Below, piece by piece: positions 7,624 to 15,239 of a stretch of DNA of 42,128 nucleotides. The position numbers were made by a program, and so were the translations under genes. Within the stretch, counting starts at the first letter, position 1, and each line of letters opens with the position of its first letter. The stretch is from Rubrobacter sp. (GTDB lineage: Bacteria > Chloroflexota > Chloroflexia > Thermobaculales > Thermobaculaceae). The stretch spans positions 1-42,128 of the forward strand of contig JADDPP010000042.1 in NCBI GenBank assembly GCA_016781845.1, given 5' to 3'. A model generated the notes under the pieces. It did no database searches. It was given only the letters and a program-made list of their open reading frames with translations, and had not been told where the DNA came from.

Positions 7624-8322
7624 ATGCCTGATCGCCCTGCGTGGCGGCTAGGCGCGCTCGGCTACGCGCTCACTCTCGCCGGGTACTGGTGCGCAAAGCT
7701 TGCTCTGCCCGACCCGAGAGCATTTGGGTGCGGCGCCGAGCGCTCGTATCAGCCGGGCGAGCGGATAGACTTACTTGAGCCGTTCGTGGTGCGTGAGGGC
7801 GCCATCGGCGTGTACGGGGAATCCGTGGGCAGGCGTCCGGCCAGGCTGGGCACGATCGGAGAGGGCTGGACAGTGATGCCTGTAGGGACGTGGCAGACGC
7901 GGCCCGGCTTGCGGTTCGAGGCTGCGGGCACGGTTAGGGGCTTGCAGCTACAAAGCTCGGAAGTAGTCGAAGTGGCACTCCAAAACCCAGAGTCCGCCCG
8001 TATGTATACGCAGGGTCTCCAGACGGCGCTCGAGGCCCAGCACTGGGCGCTAAGGCTTTCCGCTGAGAAGACTCCACGGGCTCGGCTGGTGGCGCTGCTG
8101 GTGGCCATAGCGGAGGACGGCGGAGTGCAGCAGGAGAAGGGAGTATACCTCGCGGGCGCGCCGGAGGTGCGGGAGATGTCCGTCCTCGCCAGTGTTTCTC
8201 GTGAGAGCGCGGTTATCAACATCGAGTGGCTGGTCCATACGGGTGTCCTTCGGCGGGAAGGAGGCCGGCTGTGGGCGCCGGACCTCGACCGTCTGAGGGC
8301 TGCCGGAAAGGAGGAGACGTGA
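7624..8322 (+). CDS. Degenerate Crp/Fnr-like transcription regulator
   Basis: The C-terminal part (about 165-230) has a Crp-type winged helix: EMSVLASVSRESAVINIEWLVHTGVLRREGGRLW followed by a DLDRLR end, as in Crp/Fnr proteins. The N-terminal half has faint cyclic-nucleotide-domain features (RSYQPGERI, VREGAIGVY, IGEGWTV) but lacks the phosphate-binding cassette, so no cNMP or Fe-S ligand can be claimed; Fnr cysteines are absent. Start is uncertain: ATG 7624 has no clear ribosome site, while an in-frame TTG at 7495 has GAGGAG close before it but encodes an implausible extension. The gene overlaps the following methyltransferase by 4 bases, which implies one unit. Confidence 0.7.
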   Translation: MPDRPAWRLGALGYALTLAGYWCAKLALPDPRAFGCGAERSYQPGERIDLLEPFVVREGAIGVYGESVGRRPARLGTIGEGWTVMPVGTWQTRPGLRFEAAGTVRGLQLQSSEVVEVALQNPESARMYTQGLQTALEAQHWALRLSAEKTPRARLVALLVAIAEDGGVQQEKGVYLAGAPEVREMSVLASVSRESAVINIEWLVHTGVLRREGGRLWAPDLDRLRAAGKEET

Positions 8323-9116
8323 GCAACAACTCGTTCGACCGCGTTGCCGAAGAGTACGATGCAACCCGCCCAATTCCACGCGGAGCCTCCGAGGAGATCA
8401 CCGATACCATCCTGAGAGTAACGGGCGCGACACAGGCGACCGAGTTTCTGGAGGTAGGGGTGGGAACGGGCCGGATCGGAGCGCCGATAGTGGAGCGTGG
8501 GCACCGCTTCACCGGTGTGGACATATCGCGGAAGATGATGAACGAGATGCTCCGCAAGCTGCCCGGCGAGCGTCCTAACCTCACGTTAGTCGAGGCGGAT
8601 GCAACCGCGCTGCCGTTCGCCGACGCATCCTTCGATGTCGCGCTCACGGTGCACCTGTTGCATCTGGTGGCGCGTTGGCATGACGCGCTCGCCGAGATAC
8701 GGAGGGTGCTCAGGGAAGGCGGTGTGTTCCTTTACGGCTACGAGGAGCACTCCGCGGACGAAGCCTTGCGTGAGGTCTACACCCAGTGGGATACGATTCT
8801 GGCCGGTCGCGGAGTCCAGACTGGGCCGAGCGGGGGGAACCTGCAGGATGTGCTTGCCGAGTTGAAACACCAGGGCGCGCGGTTAGAGACCGTCATCGCT
8901 GCGAAATGGCGCGCGGAGATCACGGTGGGCGAGTTGATGGACCTTTATGAGCGTAGGGTCTACAGCCGGTTCTGGCGCCTGCCTGACGACGTTTTCTCAG
9001 ATGCGGTCGCGGACCTGAAGGAATGGAGCGCGCGGCGCTACCCGTCGGAAGGCTTCGCGCTGTCGGGGGAGTCGGTCTTCGTGCTGACCGTGGCACGCCA
9101 CTGGGCGTCCGTGTAG
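8319..9116 (+). CDS. Class I SAM-dependent methyltransferase
   Basis: The 265-residue product has the SAM-binding motif LEVGVGTGRIG (about 44-54), the acidic residue after strand 2 (GVDIS, 66-70), motif ADATALPF and the UbiE/methyltransferase-11-like stretch ARWHDALAEIRRVLREGG. Substrate cannot be inferred. GTG 8319 is chosen because AAGGAGGAG precedes it by 4-5 bases and it forms a GTGA overlap with the regulator stop; longer in-frame starts lie inside the regulator. The last 79 bases overlap the 3' end of the convergent sigma-region-4 fusion gene on the other strand. Confidence 0.88.
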   Translation: MSNNSFDRVAEEYDATRPIPRGASEEITDTILRVTGATQATEFLEVGVGTGRIGAPIVERGHRFTGVDISRKMMNEMLRKLPGERPNLTLVEADATALPFADASFDVALTVHLLHLVARWHDALAEIRRVLREGGVFLYGYEEHSADEALREVYTQWDTILAGRGVQTGPSGGNLQDVLAELKHQGARLETVIAAKWRAEITVGELMDLYERRVYSRFWRLPDDVFSDAVADLKEWSARRYPSEGFALSGESVFVLTVARHWASV

Positions 9117-11446
9117 AGCGCGTACGCAGGTTCCTCGTCCGGGCGGTGCTCGATGTACACGTGGTCCCCAGCCAGCACACCCTCAGAGCGCAGGAAACTG
9201 CCCAGCCCCGAGATATGCCCGTCGCCGCGATGCAGCCGGTGGGGCGCATTGGCTCGCTCCGATGCAGGCCAGGCGACGGGCAGGTTGCCCTCGACCGGGA
9301 AGAGTGTACGCAGGGGGGCGTTGAGCGCGAGAGCGCCGCTACGCAGTGTCGCGGGAGTGATCAGCACCCGCGCGCAGCGAGCCCCAGGATGCTTGCCGCA
9401 GGGCTCCAGCATCTCCGTAGTTCTGCGCCGTCGCGATGTAGCCGATCGAGCATAATCCTGTCCGGCTAGCTTGTAGTACCCGCGGCCAGCCGGGGAGAAC
9501 TCCGGACGTGTGATAAGGCACCGCTCTACGACCCTTTCCGGCAGCCCAAGCGCCCGTGCCAGCTCGCCCCGGTGTACCGGCTGGTCGGATGCGTGCAGTA
9601 TGTTCACAATAGCCCGCACTGCATCCGGCTCCGCGTCCTGCCACTCCGCCAGGGCGAACACTCCCCGGCCTACTCGGACGAAGGCCGCCTCGTTCAGCAT
9701 AAGATTATGGATTGCATCAACTGACACGGAGACCTCCCCACGCAGCCGCTCCTGTACCACCTTTGCCACCGTGCGATAATGTGAGGGCTTGCCGAGCTCG
9801 CGAAGCGCTTGTATGGAGTCGTCAAGCCGGGAGCGCGTCCACTCCTTAAGGGCTACGAGTCCGGAGGGGAGCACGTAAGTTAGCGGGTTCGCTCGGACGC
9901 GGGCCGGCAGCGAGAAGGAAGGGTACTCCTCAATGACTCTCGGGTAGGCGGTGCTCTTTGCTATCTCCGCGATGAGCTCCGGGACAGACACAGGCTCCAC
10001 CCGTTTGCGCAGGTAAGTGACCAGCGCATCGTCTATCTGTTCTACCTCGCGCACCGGCGCACCCTGGAGAGCGCAGCGCCTGCCGGGTAAGTGCTGGCAA
10101 TCGTCGGACAGGTCAAGGAGCAGGCGAGCAGCGCCAAGTACGTCGAGCTTCTCGATAGGGAAGAGCAGCGGCAACTGGTCGAGCATGTAACTGAACGGTG
10201 CGACACCTCCCACCGCCGCAAGCGCCTCACGGGGACCGCGCGCCAGGCTCTTGACCTCGTCGGCGTGCTGCCGTCGTATCCTCGCGAGCGCCAGCGACTC
10301 CAGCTGCCGTACCCGTTCACGGGACAGCCCGAGTTCCGCGCCAACCTCCTGCAGCGTCCGTATACGGCCGTCGAGCCCGTAGCGCCATCGCACCAGGTTG
10401 GAGAGGCGCTCTGAGGGAAGGCAGGCCAGCAGGTTGGAGAGCCTCTCGTCGAGTGTCGCGACCGGTGCATCCGCATGCACTTCGGTTACGGCCTCCGCCG
10501 CCGAAGGCGCCACCTCCTCAAGCGTCCCGAGAAGATATCGCTCCAGCTCTGAGCAGATGCGCGACACAGAGGCTTTCCCGATTCTTGGCACGCCACGCAG
10601 ACGGTCTTCGCCACCTGTGATGAGGTCGCCTACCGTGCGGATGTCCGCGGACTCCAGCCGCTGGAGCAGTGGTTCAGGCAGGTGTAGCTCTCGCACGCTC
10701 CGGCACGCCACATCTGGGCGTACGGATAGAGCCTCGGCCTGTACGGCGATTTCGGGTTCGGGTGAGGGGGGCTGGCCGATGTCCGGGGGTATGGCCGCCC
10801 GCAGCTCAGCCAGGCGGGAGGGGCCGAGCCCGCGCAGCTCGACCAACTCGGCGTCTGACATGCGTCTGAGCTGGTCAATCGTGAAGATCCCGGCGCGCCG
10901 CAACACTCCGAGGGTGCGCTGACTCAGGCGCAGGTCTCGCAGCATCGCGTCTCCCCCTGGCCATTGCTCCCCTTGTGGGTGTCGTGCCGTCCTGAGCAGT
11001 CGCAACAGGTGCTCCTCGACTTGCTGACGCAGGAGACTCTGCGTCCTTCCTCCCAGCCCTAGAGCGGTGCGAACGTAGAAGGTGCTGGACGCCGCGAGTT
11101 GGCCCAGCGTCGTGATGCCCCCGGCGAGGAGCGGGCGCTCGGCCCACGCCGGCAGACCGACGCTTGTGATGCCTGTCTGTGAGAGGTCTAACCCAGCCTC
11201 GAGCAGCTCCTGGAGGATAATCGGGCTGACGAATGGGTACCGGATGGCCCCGCTACGGAACAGGATGGCTTCACGCGCCATTTGCCCGCGCAGCGTCGCT
11301 AGCTCCTGAGCCGTGAGCTGGCAGGTCGAGAGCAGGTCCTCCTCGGTCAGGGAGGCCAGGGCGCCCAACCGACGGATACCGCACGCATGCAGCTTCTCCC
11401 ACAGAGCGGGCGAAAGGGGGCCTGTAGCATCGGATGCTGAGGACAT
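9038..11446 (-). CDS. Alpha-CTD repeats - sigma-70 region 4 - HARE-like fusion protein
   Basis: The 802-residue product combines parts of transcription machinery. Four helix-hairpin-helix units resemble the RNA polymerase alpha C-terminal domain (about 10-55, 95-148, 172-220, 254-304; clearest LRGLGPSRLAELRAAI and RGVPRIGKASVSRI). A sigma-70 region 4 follows (331-392: RTLQEVGAELGLSRERVRQLE). Two HARE-like winged helices (about 472-537 and 545-602, second ending VRVGRGVFALAEW), another winged helix (605-662), a basic RRRR segment and a beta-rich end (690-785, HISGLGSFLRSEGVLAGD) complete it. Sigma regions 2 and 3 are absent, so it cannot be a complete sigma factor. A role in transcription or DNA modification control is inference. 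ATG 11446 is preferred; an in-frame ATG at 11632 would add 62 unlikely residues that run through a repeat. Confidence 0.85.
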   Translation of the reverse strand: MSSASDATGPLSPALWEKLHACGIRRLGALASLTEEDLLSTCQLTAQELATLRGQMAREAILFRSGAIRYPFVSPIILQELLEAGLDLSQTGITSVGLPAWAERPLLAGGITTLGQLAASSTFYVRTALGLGGRTQSLLRQQVEEHLLRLLRTARHPQGEQWPGGDAMLRDLRLSQRTLGVLRRAGIFTIDQLRRMSDAELVELRGLGPSRLAELRAAIPPDIGQPPSPEPEIAVQAEALSVRPDVACRSVRELHLPEPLLQRLESADIRTVGDLITGGEDRLRGVPRIGKASVSRICSELERYLLGTLEEVAPSAAEAVTEVHADAPVATLDERLSNLLACLPSERLSNLVRWRYGLDGRIRTLQEVGAELGLSRERVRQLESLALARIRRQHADEVKSLARGPREALAAVGGVAPFSYMLDQLPLLFPIEKLDVLGAARLLLDLSDDCQHLPGRRCALQGAPVREVEQIDDALVTYLRKRVEPVSVPELIAEIAKSTAYPRVIEEYPSFSLPARVRANPLTYVLPSGLVALKEWTRSRLDDSIQALRELGKPSHYRTVAKVVQERLRGEVSVSVDAIHNLMLNEAAFVRVGRGVFALAEWQDAEPDAVRAIVNILHASDQPVHRGELARALGLPERVVERCLITRPEFSPAGRGYYKLAGQDYARSATSRRRRTTEMLEPCGKHPGARCARVLITPATLRSGALALNAPLRTLFPVEGNLPVAWPASERANAPHRLHRGDGHISGLGSFLRSEGVLAGDHVYIEHRPDEEPAYALYTDAQWRATVSTKTDSPDSAKPSDG

Positions 11447-11500
11447 AAGCGTTGTGATGCGGATGTGTGGAGTTTCGCGCGCGGCAGCGCGGGGGAGATA

Positions 11501-11522
11501 ATGGTATGGAGAAGTATACCAT
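11501..11522 (-). promoter_or_regulatory. Inverted repeat over a candidate -10 box of the fusion gene
   Basis: ATGGTAT (11501-11507) and ATACCAT (11516-11522) form a perfect 7-bp inverted repeat with an 8-base centre. On the minus strand the site contains TATACT, a plausible -10 box about 67 bases before the ATG at 11446. The arrangement fits an operator over the promoter, for example for autoregulation, but no binding protein is known. Confidence 0.4.
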
Positions 11523-11555
11523 GCGGCCGTTATGTTTTCGGGAACGTGGCGGGCA

Positions 11556-11712
11556 GAGCAGCCAGGGCGAGTTGAAAGTCGCGGTTGGTGGAGGTGGACA
11601 GGTTGCGGGGTGTTCGCAGACGTAGCGTGCAAGGTCTCTACGCGCTTAGATGAACGCCGAACATCGGCCAGTAGCGGGAGGGGTAGGCCTCCTGAGGTGA
11701 CTTCGCGATAGA
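11556..11712. repeat. Dispersed palindrome-centred intergenic repeat, copy A
   Basis: A degenerate core (AGACGTAGCGTGCAAGGTCT, 11618-11637) is followed by CTACGCGCTTAGATGAACGCC, GCCAGTAGCGGGAGGGGTAGG and GTGACTTCGCGAT, which match the right arms of the copies at 25.7, 27.9 and 41.9 kb. The left arm (CAGCCAGGGCGAGTTGAAAG, 11560-11579) matches the same arm end in inverted orientation. It fills most of the 305-base space between the fusion gene and the LysM gene. Confidence 0.7.
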
Positions 11713-11751
11713 TCTGGAAGGCAGGGGGGCGGGTAGAATCGAGCCTGCTGG

Positions 11752-13140
11752 TTACCGAGTTCCGATTTGCTGGGCGAGTATCCTGCCTGCGTCCTCCAGC
11801 GTCTCCCGCCCGTAGACCTCACTGGGCTGGTTTGCGTTATAGAACGCGAAGATGACGTTCTGTCCGTACACCTCCGCCATGCCTACCTGATGCACCAGCC
11901 ATCCACCCTCGCGCTGCAGCCATCCGCCCTTGAACGCGACGTAGCCGGAGGCGCCGAGCCCCTCCGGGACACCCCATCTCTGAGACTCAACCACACTGCC
12001 GAGGAGACCTACCGCTGTCTGACGCAGGGCAGGATTCAGCCGCTCACCGTAGTACAGGCTCCGCATCAGCAGCGCCATGTCGGGAGCCGTGGTCTCGCTC
12101 AATCCCCAGGCATTGACTGCTATGTCTGTCCGGGCGATGCCACGCGCCCGCAGCTCCGCCTCGATAGCACGCTTGCCGCCTACCTGGCGGAACAGCTCCG
12201 ACGCCACGTCGTTGTCGCCCACCGCGATCATCTGCGCGAGCAGGCCGTGTACGTCGCTCGACTCGGCGTCCCGGCTACGAGCGTACTCGCGGGAGAGTTG
12301 TGTGATCATGATCGGTACTTTCACGGTGCTGGCCGTGAGGTAGCGCGTGTTCGGATTGTGAGTGTAGAGCGTGTCGCTGTCAGGGAAGTAGACGGCTGCG
12401 GAGGAGGTGCCACTCCGAGACCGCAGGTACGAGACGAGATCGGGTGAGTACTGCGCCAGCGGGCGCTGCTTGGGCCGCTGAAGCTGCCTTCGCACGCCGG
12501 GCAGTTTGATGCCTATCGGAGCGGTACGGGTAGGTACGAGCAGGACCTGACCAACGTACACCTCGCTCTCCGTCGTGAGCCCATTGACGCGGGCAAGCGT
12601 CGCGAAAGGGACACCCGTGCTGAGACTAAGCCCATACAGTGTCTCGCCCCGCGCGACGGTGTGCAGGCGCCTCGCTGGCCCCGCCTTGCGCAGAGGCACA
12701 CGCGTCGGCTGGGGACGCTCCGCGACAATTGAGGTCGGCTTGGACGTTGCCGTGGCTTCCGGTACTGTCGTGCCTGCTGCTGTCGGGGCTGGCACGGGGG
12801 TCCCTGTGGCCTCAGCACGGGTGGTCGCCGCAGCTGTAGGTACTCCGCGGCTCGCCGTTGGGCTTGGGACATCCGTCGCCTGTGTCGTCGCTGTCGTCGT
12901 CGTGGCTGTCGCGACTGCTGGGCCTGATGTCGCCGTCGCCTCTGGCCCCCCGAAGCGCGAGGTAACGCCAGCGACCAGGGAACTGGGCCGCAGCGGCAGA
13001 CCCTCCAGTGAGAGCCGACCGGACGCATACAGCCCGGCAACTGTAGCCAACCCCACCAACAATACGAGCGCAAAGATTCGCCCGGCGCGCATCCTGCGCT
13101 GTCTTCTTCGCCTGTTATAGCCTCTGTAGTTGTAACTCAT
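11752..13140 (-). CDS. LysM and serine beta-lactamase-like cell-envelope protein
   Basis: Domains in order: a basic cytoplasmic start (RRRRQRR), one membrane segment (about 22-40), a Thr/Ala/Pro-rich linker (65-150), a LysM peptidoglycan-binding domain (about 158-203, RGETLYGLSLSTGV), and a class A beta-lactamase/transpeptidase-like domain (about 230-460). The latter shows S271-T-V-K274 (SxxK), GDN at 308-310 in place of SDN, and KGG at 404-406 in place of KTG. The catalytic serine and lysine are thus present, but the weakened second and third motifs suggest a murein-related or regulatory hydrolase, not a true antibiotic-resistance enzyme. It should face outward, anchored by the N-terminal helix. 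No strong ribosome site is seen before ATG 13140. Confidence 0.85.
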   Translation of the reverse strand: MSYNYRGYNRRRRQRRMRAGRIFALVLLVGLATVAGLYASGRLSLEGLPLRPSSLVAGVTSRFGGPEATATSGPAVATATTTTATTQATDVPSPTASRGVPTAAATTRAEATGTPVPAPTAAGTTVPEATATSKPTSIVAERPQPTRVPLRKAGPARRLHTVARGETLYGLSLSTGVPFATLARVNGLTTESEVYVGQVLLVPTRTAPIGIKLPGVRRQLQRPKQRPLAQYSPDLVSYLRSRSGTSSAAVYFPDSDTLYTHNPNTRYLTASTVKVPIMITQLSREYARSRDAESSDVHGLLAQMIAVGDNDVASELFRQVGGKRAIEAELRARGIARTDIAVNAWGLSETTAPDMALLMRSLYYGERLNPALRQTAVGLLGSVVESQRWGVPEGLGASGYVAFKGGWLQREGGWLVHQVGMAEVYGQNVIFAFYNANQPSEVYGRETLEDAGRILAQQIGTR

Positions 13141-13273
13141 GGTGCGCTACAAGCATACAGGCAGCAGGGGCGTTTTCACAAATGATCTTGCGCGGCCTCT
13201 TTACCAGAGGCGTTTTGTGCTACATGCACGAGGTTCTGAGATTCTACGCTCGGATTTCGTGCCACGCGTTTCG

Positions 13274-13279
13274 TATAAT
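13274..13279 (+). promoter_or_regulatory. Candidate -10 box for the purine permease
   Basis: A perfect TATAAT lies 108 bases before the permease GTG. No good -35 box is visible. Transcription from here would give a leader of about 100 bases starting just before the inverted repeat at 13288-13348. Confidence 0.4.
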
Positions 13280-13287
13280 GTTAGCGT

Positions 13288-13348
13288 CACACCGAAAACC
13301 TGGCGCGGCTGGGTCGCGGCGCTTCCAAGGGGCAGTCTCTGCGGTGTG
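13288..13348 (+). promoter_or_regulatory. Possible structured 5' leader of the purine permease
   Basis: CACACCG (13288-13294) pairs perfectly with CGGTGTG (13342-13348), enclosing a G/C-rich 47-base interior that can form small hairpins (CAG/CTG at 13333-13341; GCGC/GCGC at 13303-13322). The position between a TATAAT and the ribosome sites fits a cis-regulatory RNA. The conserved core of the known purine riboswitch is not present. Confidence 0.25.
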
Positions 13349-13366
13349 TTGTCAGGAGGTTCAGGG

Positions 13367-13390
13367 ATGATACAGGAGGTTGGTGGGTGA
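13367..13390 (+). CDS. Heptapeptide upstream ORF (MIQEVGG) overlapping the permease start
   Basis: ATG 13367 follows TCAGGAGGTTCAGGG, a good Shine-Dalgarno, and encodes seven codons ending at TGA 13388-13390, which overlaps the permease GTG (GTGA). Its codons contain the permease's own ribosome site (AGGAGGT). Ribosomes translating it would cover or reload at the permease start, so translational coupling is plausible. It may simply be chance duplication of the ribosome site. Confidence 0.35.
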   Translation: MIQEVGG

Positions 13391-14904
13391 CGATATCTTC
13401 CAGGGCGTCGACAGGTGTCCGGCCGACGCCGACTAGCGGGGGGCCGCTGGACCGGTTTTTCAAGCTCGCCGCGCACGGTACAAACGTGCGCACGGAGGTA
13501 ACCGCGGGCTTGACCACCTTTATGGTCATGGCTTACATCGTGTTCGTTAACCCGACCATTCTGGGCTTCACCGCCGTGCCCGACCTCCAGCCGCGAGGCC
13601 TGCCGTTCGGGGCCACGCTGACAGCCACAGCCCTGGTAGCAGGGGTGATGACCATCCTGATGGGACTCGTCACGAACCGTGCGTTCGCCATGGCGAGCGG
13701 CATGGGGCTCAATGCTTTCGTGGCGTTCACGCTGGTCGGGCAGCTGGGCCTAACCTTTCCCGAGGCTATGGGAGTCATAGTCATTGAGGGGGTGATTATC
13801 CTCATCCTTACACAGACCAACTTCCGCCAGGCGATAATGTACGCTTTCCCTACCGAACTCAAGCGGGCCATCGCTGTCGGCATCGGGCTGTTCATCGCCT
13901 TCATAGGGCTCGTCAACGCTGGCTTCGTTGCTCCGGGTCCTAATCCCAGCCAGCCGGTGCAATTGGGTAACCTCGCCGGCTTCCCGGTCCTGGTGTTCAT
14001 GTTCGGGTTGCTGGTGACTGTGTTGCTGCGTGCGGCGGGGCCCCGGCTCCATCCCATACTCGGCGCCGGATACCTGTTGATCGGAATACTTCTTACTACT
14101 CTGTTCGCCACCGCAATAAACTCTACTTTTGCCCAGAGCGCATTTCCCATCCCCGGTGTAGCAAGATGGCCCGAAAACCTCGTGGGGTTGCCGGACTTCA
14201 GCACTCTCTTTGATGTTGATCTGCTCGGCGTTTTCATCAAGCTGGGCGTAATTACGGCGGTCCTGACGATCTTCTCCGTAATGCTGAGTGACTTCTTTGA
14301 CACAATGGGCACCCTGGTCGGGGTCGGCAGCAAAGCCGGCTACCTGGACCGGCACGGGAACTTCCCTGACGTAAAGCGTCCTCTGCTCGTGGACTCTCTT
14401 GGTGCGATCGCGGGCGGTGCAGCTAGCGCGTCCAGCGCCACGACGTACATCGAGAGCGCGGCAGGAGTCGAGGCCGGGGGGCGCACGGGGCTGGCCTCCG
14501 TCGTCACTGGTATCTGTTTCCTGCTGATGATGTTCCTGTCGCCTATCGCGGGCGTTATTCCCGCCCAGGCGACCGCGCCAGCTCTCGTCCTGGTTGGATG
14601 GATGATGATGACGACGCTCGCGGAGTCCGAGGAGATGGCGGACCATACCGAGGGAACAGCGACTGCGCCGCGCGCGGGCATAGCGTTCTCCAACTTCGAG
14701 GTGGGCTTCCCAGCCGCGGCGACGATCCTCGTGATGCCGTTCACATACTCGATCACGAACGGCATAGGCGCGGGTGTGGTGCTATACACGCTCATCCAGC
14801 TGTTCGTGGGCAAGGGGCGCAGGGTGCATCCGATGCTGTACGTGGTGTCGGCAGCGTTCGTGCTCTACTTCCTCGAAGACTTCCTGCAGCCGTATATAAC
14901 CTAG
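13387..14904 (+). CDS. NCS2/AzgA-type purine (guanine/hypoxanthine/adenine) permease
   Basis: The 505-residue protein is a multi-spanning membrane transporter of the AzgA/PbuG branch: RTEVTAGLTTFMVMAYIVFVNP near residues 36-57, an Asn/Gly-rich helix (ASGMGLNAFVAFTLV), the DFFDTMGTLVGVG motif (about 305-317), and SSATTYIESAAGVEAGGRTGLASV (about 349-372). These are hallmark substrate-site and loop segments of purine:proton symporters. Exact base specificity cannot be read. GTG 13387 is chosen for its perfect AGGAGGT six bases upstream. It is divergent from the LysM protein gene. A hairpin follows the stop. Confidence 0.93.
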   Translation: MTISSRASTGVRPTPTSGGPLDRFFKLAAHGTNVRTEVTAGLTTFMVMAYIVFVNPTILGFTAVPDLQPRGLPFGATLTATALVAGVMTILMGLVTNRAFAMASGMGLNAFVAFTLVGQLGLTFPEAMGVIVIEGVIILILTQTNFRQAIMYAFPTELKRAIAVGIGLFIAFIGLVNAGFVAPGPNPSQPVQLGNLAGFPVLVFMFGLLVTVLLRAAGPRLHPILGAGYLLIGILLTTLFATAINSTFAQSAFPIPGVARWPENLVGLPDFSTLFDVDLLGVFIKLGVITAVLTIFSVMLSDFFDTMGTLVGVGSKAGYLDRHGNFPDVKRPLLVDSLGAIAGGAASASSATTYIESAAGVEAGGRTGLASVVTGICFLLMMFLSPIAGVIPAQATAPALVLVGWMMMTTLAESEEMADHTEGTATAPRAGIAFSNFEVGFPAAATILVMPFTYSITNGIGAGVVLYTLIQLFVGKGRRVHPMLYVVSAAFVLYFLEDFLQPYIT

Positions 14905-14920
14905 TCGCTTTGCCCTGGAA

Positions 14921-14959
14921 GATCCAGGCGGCAGTTTCGTTCGGACGGCTGCCTGGATC
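14921..14959 (+). terminator. Terminator-like hairpin after the permease
   Basis: GATCCAGGC (14921-14929) pairs perfectly with GCCTGGATC (14951-14959), beginning 17 bases after the stop codon. There is no T-run after the stem. Confidence 0.45.
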
Positions 14960-15001
14960 GCAACGCGTGAAGGCCACGGCGGCACTGAATGGGGCGCGTG
15001 C

Positions 15002-15007
15002 TATAAT
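15002..15007 (+). promoter_or_regulatory. Candidate -10 box for the zinc-ribbon gene cluster
   Basis: A perfect TATAAT lies 49 bases before the GTG at 15056. The -35 region (around 14979) is poor. Confidence 0.35.
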
Positions 15008-15055
15008 ACGTTCCAGGTAAGCGTACTCGTACGCAGGGGTGGGGCGGAGGAAGAC

Positions 15056-15229
15056 GTGGCCGAGACCATAACGGTGCGACATACGAGCTGTGGTCACGAG
15101 TTTCAGGTTGAGGGCGTACAGGCTCTTCCGCCTTCGGCTCGGGAAACCTCCGATCCGGCTATATACGATATATCTGAAGCTGTGGATTGTCCGGTATGCA
15201 ACCCGCCGGAGCAGATGCCGGACTACTAA
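15056..15229 (+). CDS. Tiny zinc-ribbon protein, 57 residues
   Basis: GTG 15056 has GGAGG five bases upstream and opens a 57-codon frame ending at TAA 15229. The product carries Cys12-Gly-His14 and Cys45-x-x-Cys48, a plausible four-ligand zinc site, with a central acidic stretch. The next gene begins 10 bases later with its own AAGGAGG, so the two form a unit. Function unknown; small zinc ribbons often mediate protein or RNA contacts. The coding call rests on the ribosome site, metal ligands and spacing. Confidence 0.6.
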   Translation: MAETITVRHTSCGHEFQVEGVQALPPSARETSDPAIYDISEAVDCPVCNPPEQMPDY

Positions 15230-15239
15230 GGAGGCGCAG

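Noticed and set aside
11447-11632. A 62-residue N-terminal extension of the sigma-4 fusion protein
   Set aside because: It would translate through repeat copy A and the inverted repeat, is rich in His/Pro/Arg with no domain, and has no ribosome site; ATG 11446 starts right before the first helical unit.
13280-13350. Purine riboswitch before the purine permease
   Set aside because: The conserved core nucleotides and the two kissing loops of the purine aptamer are not visible; only a generic stem can be drawn.
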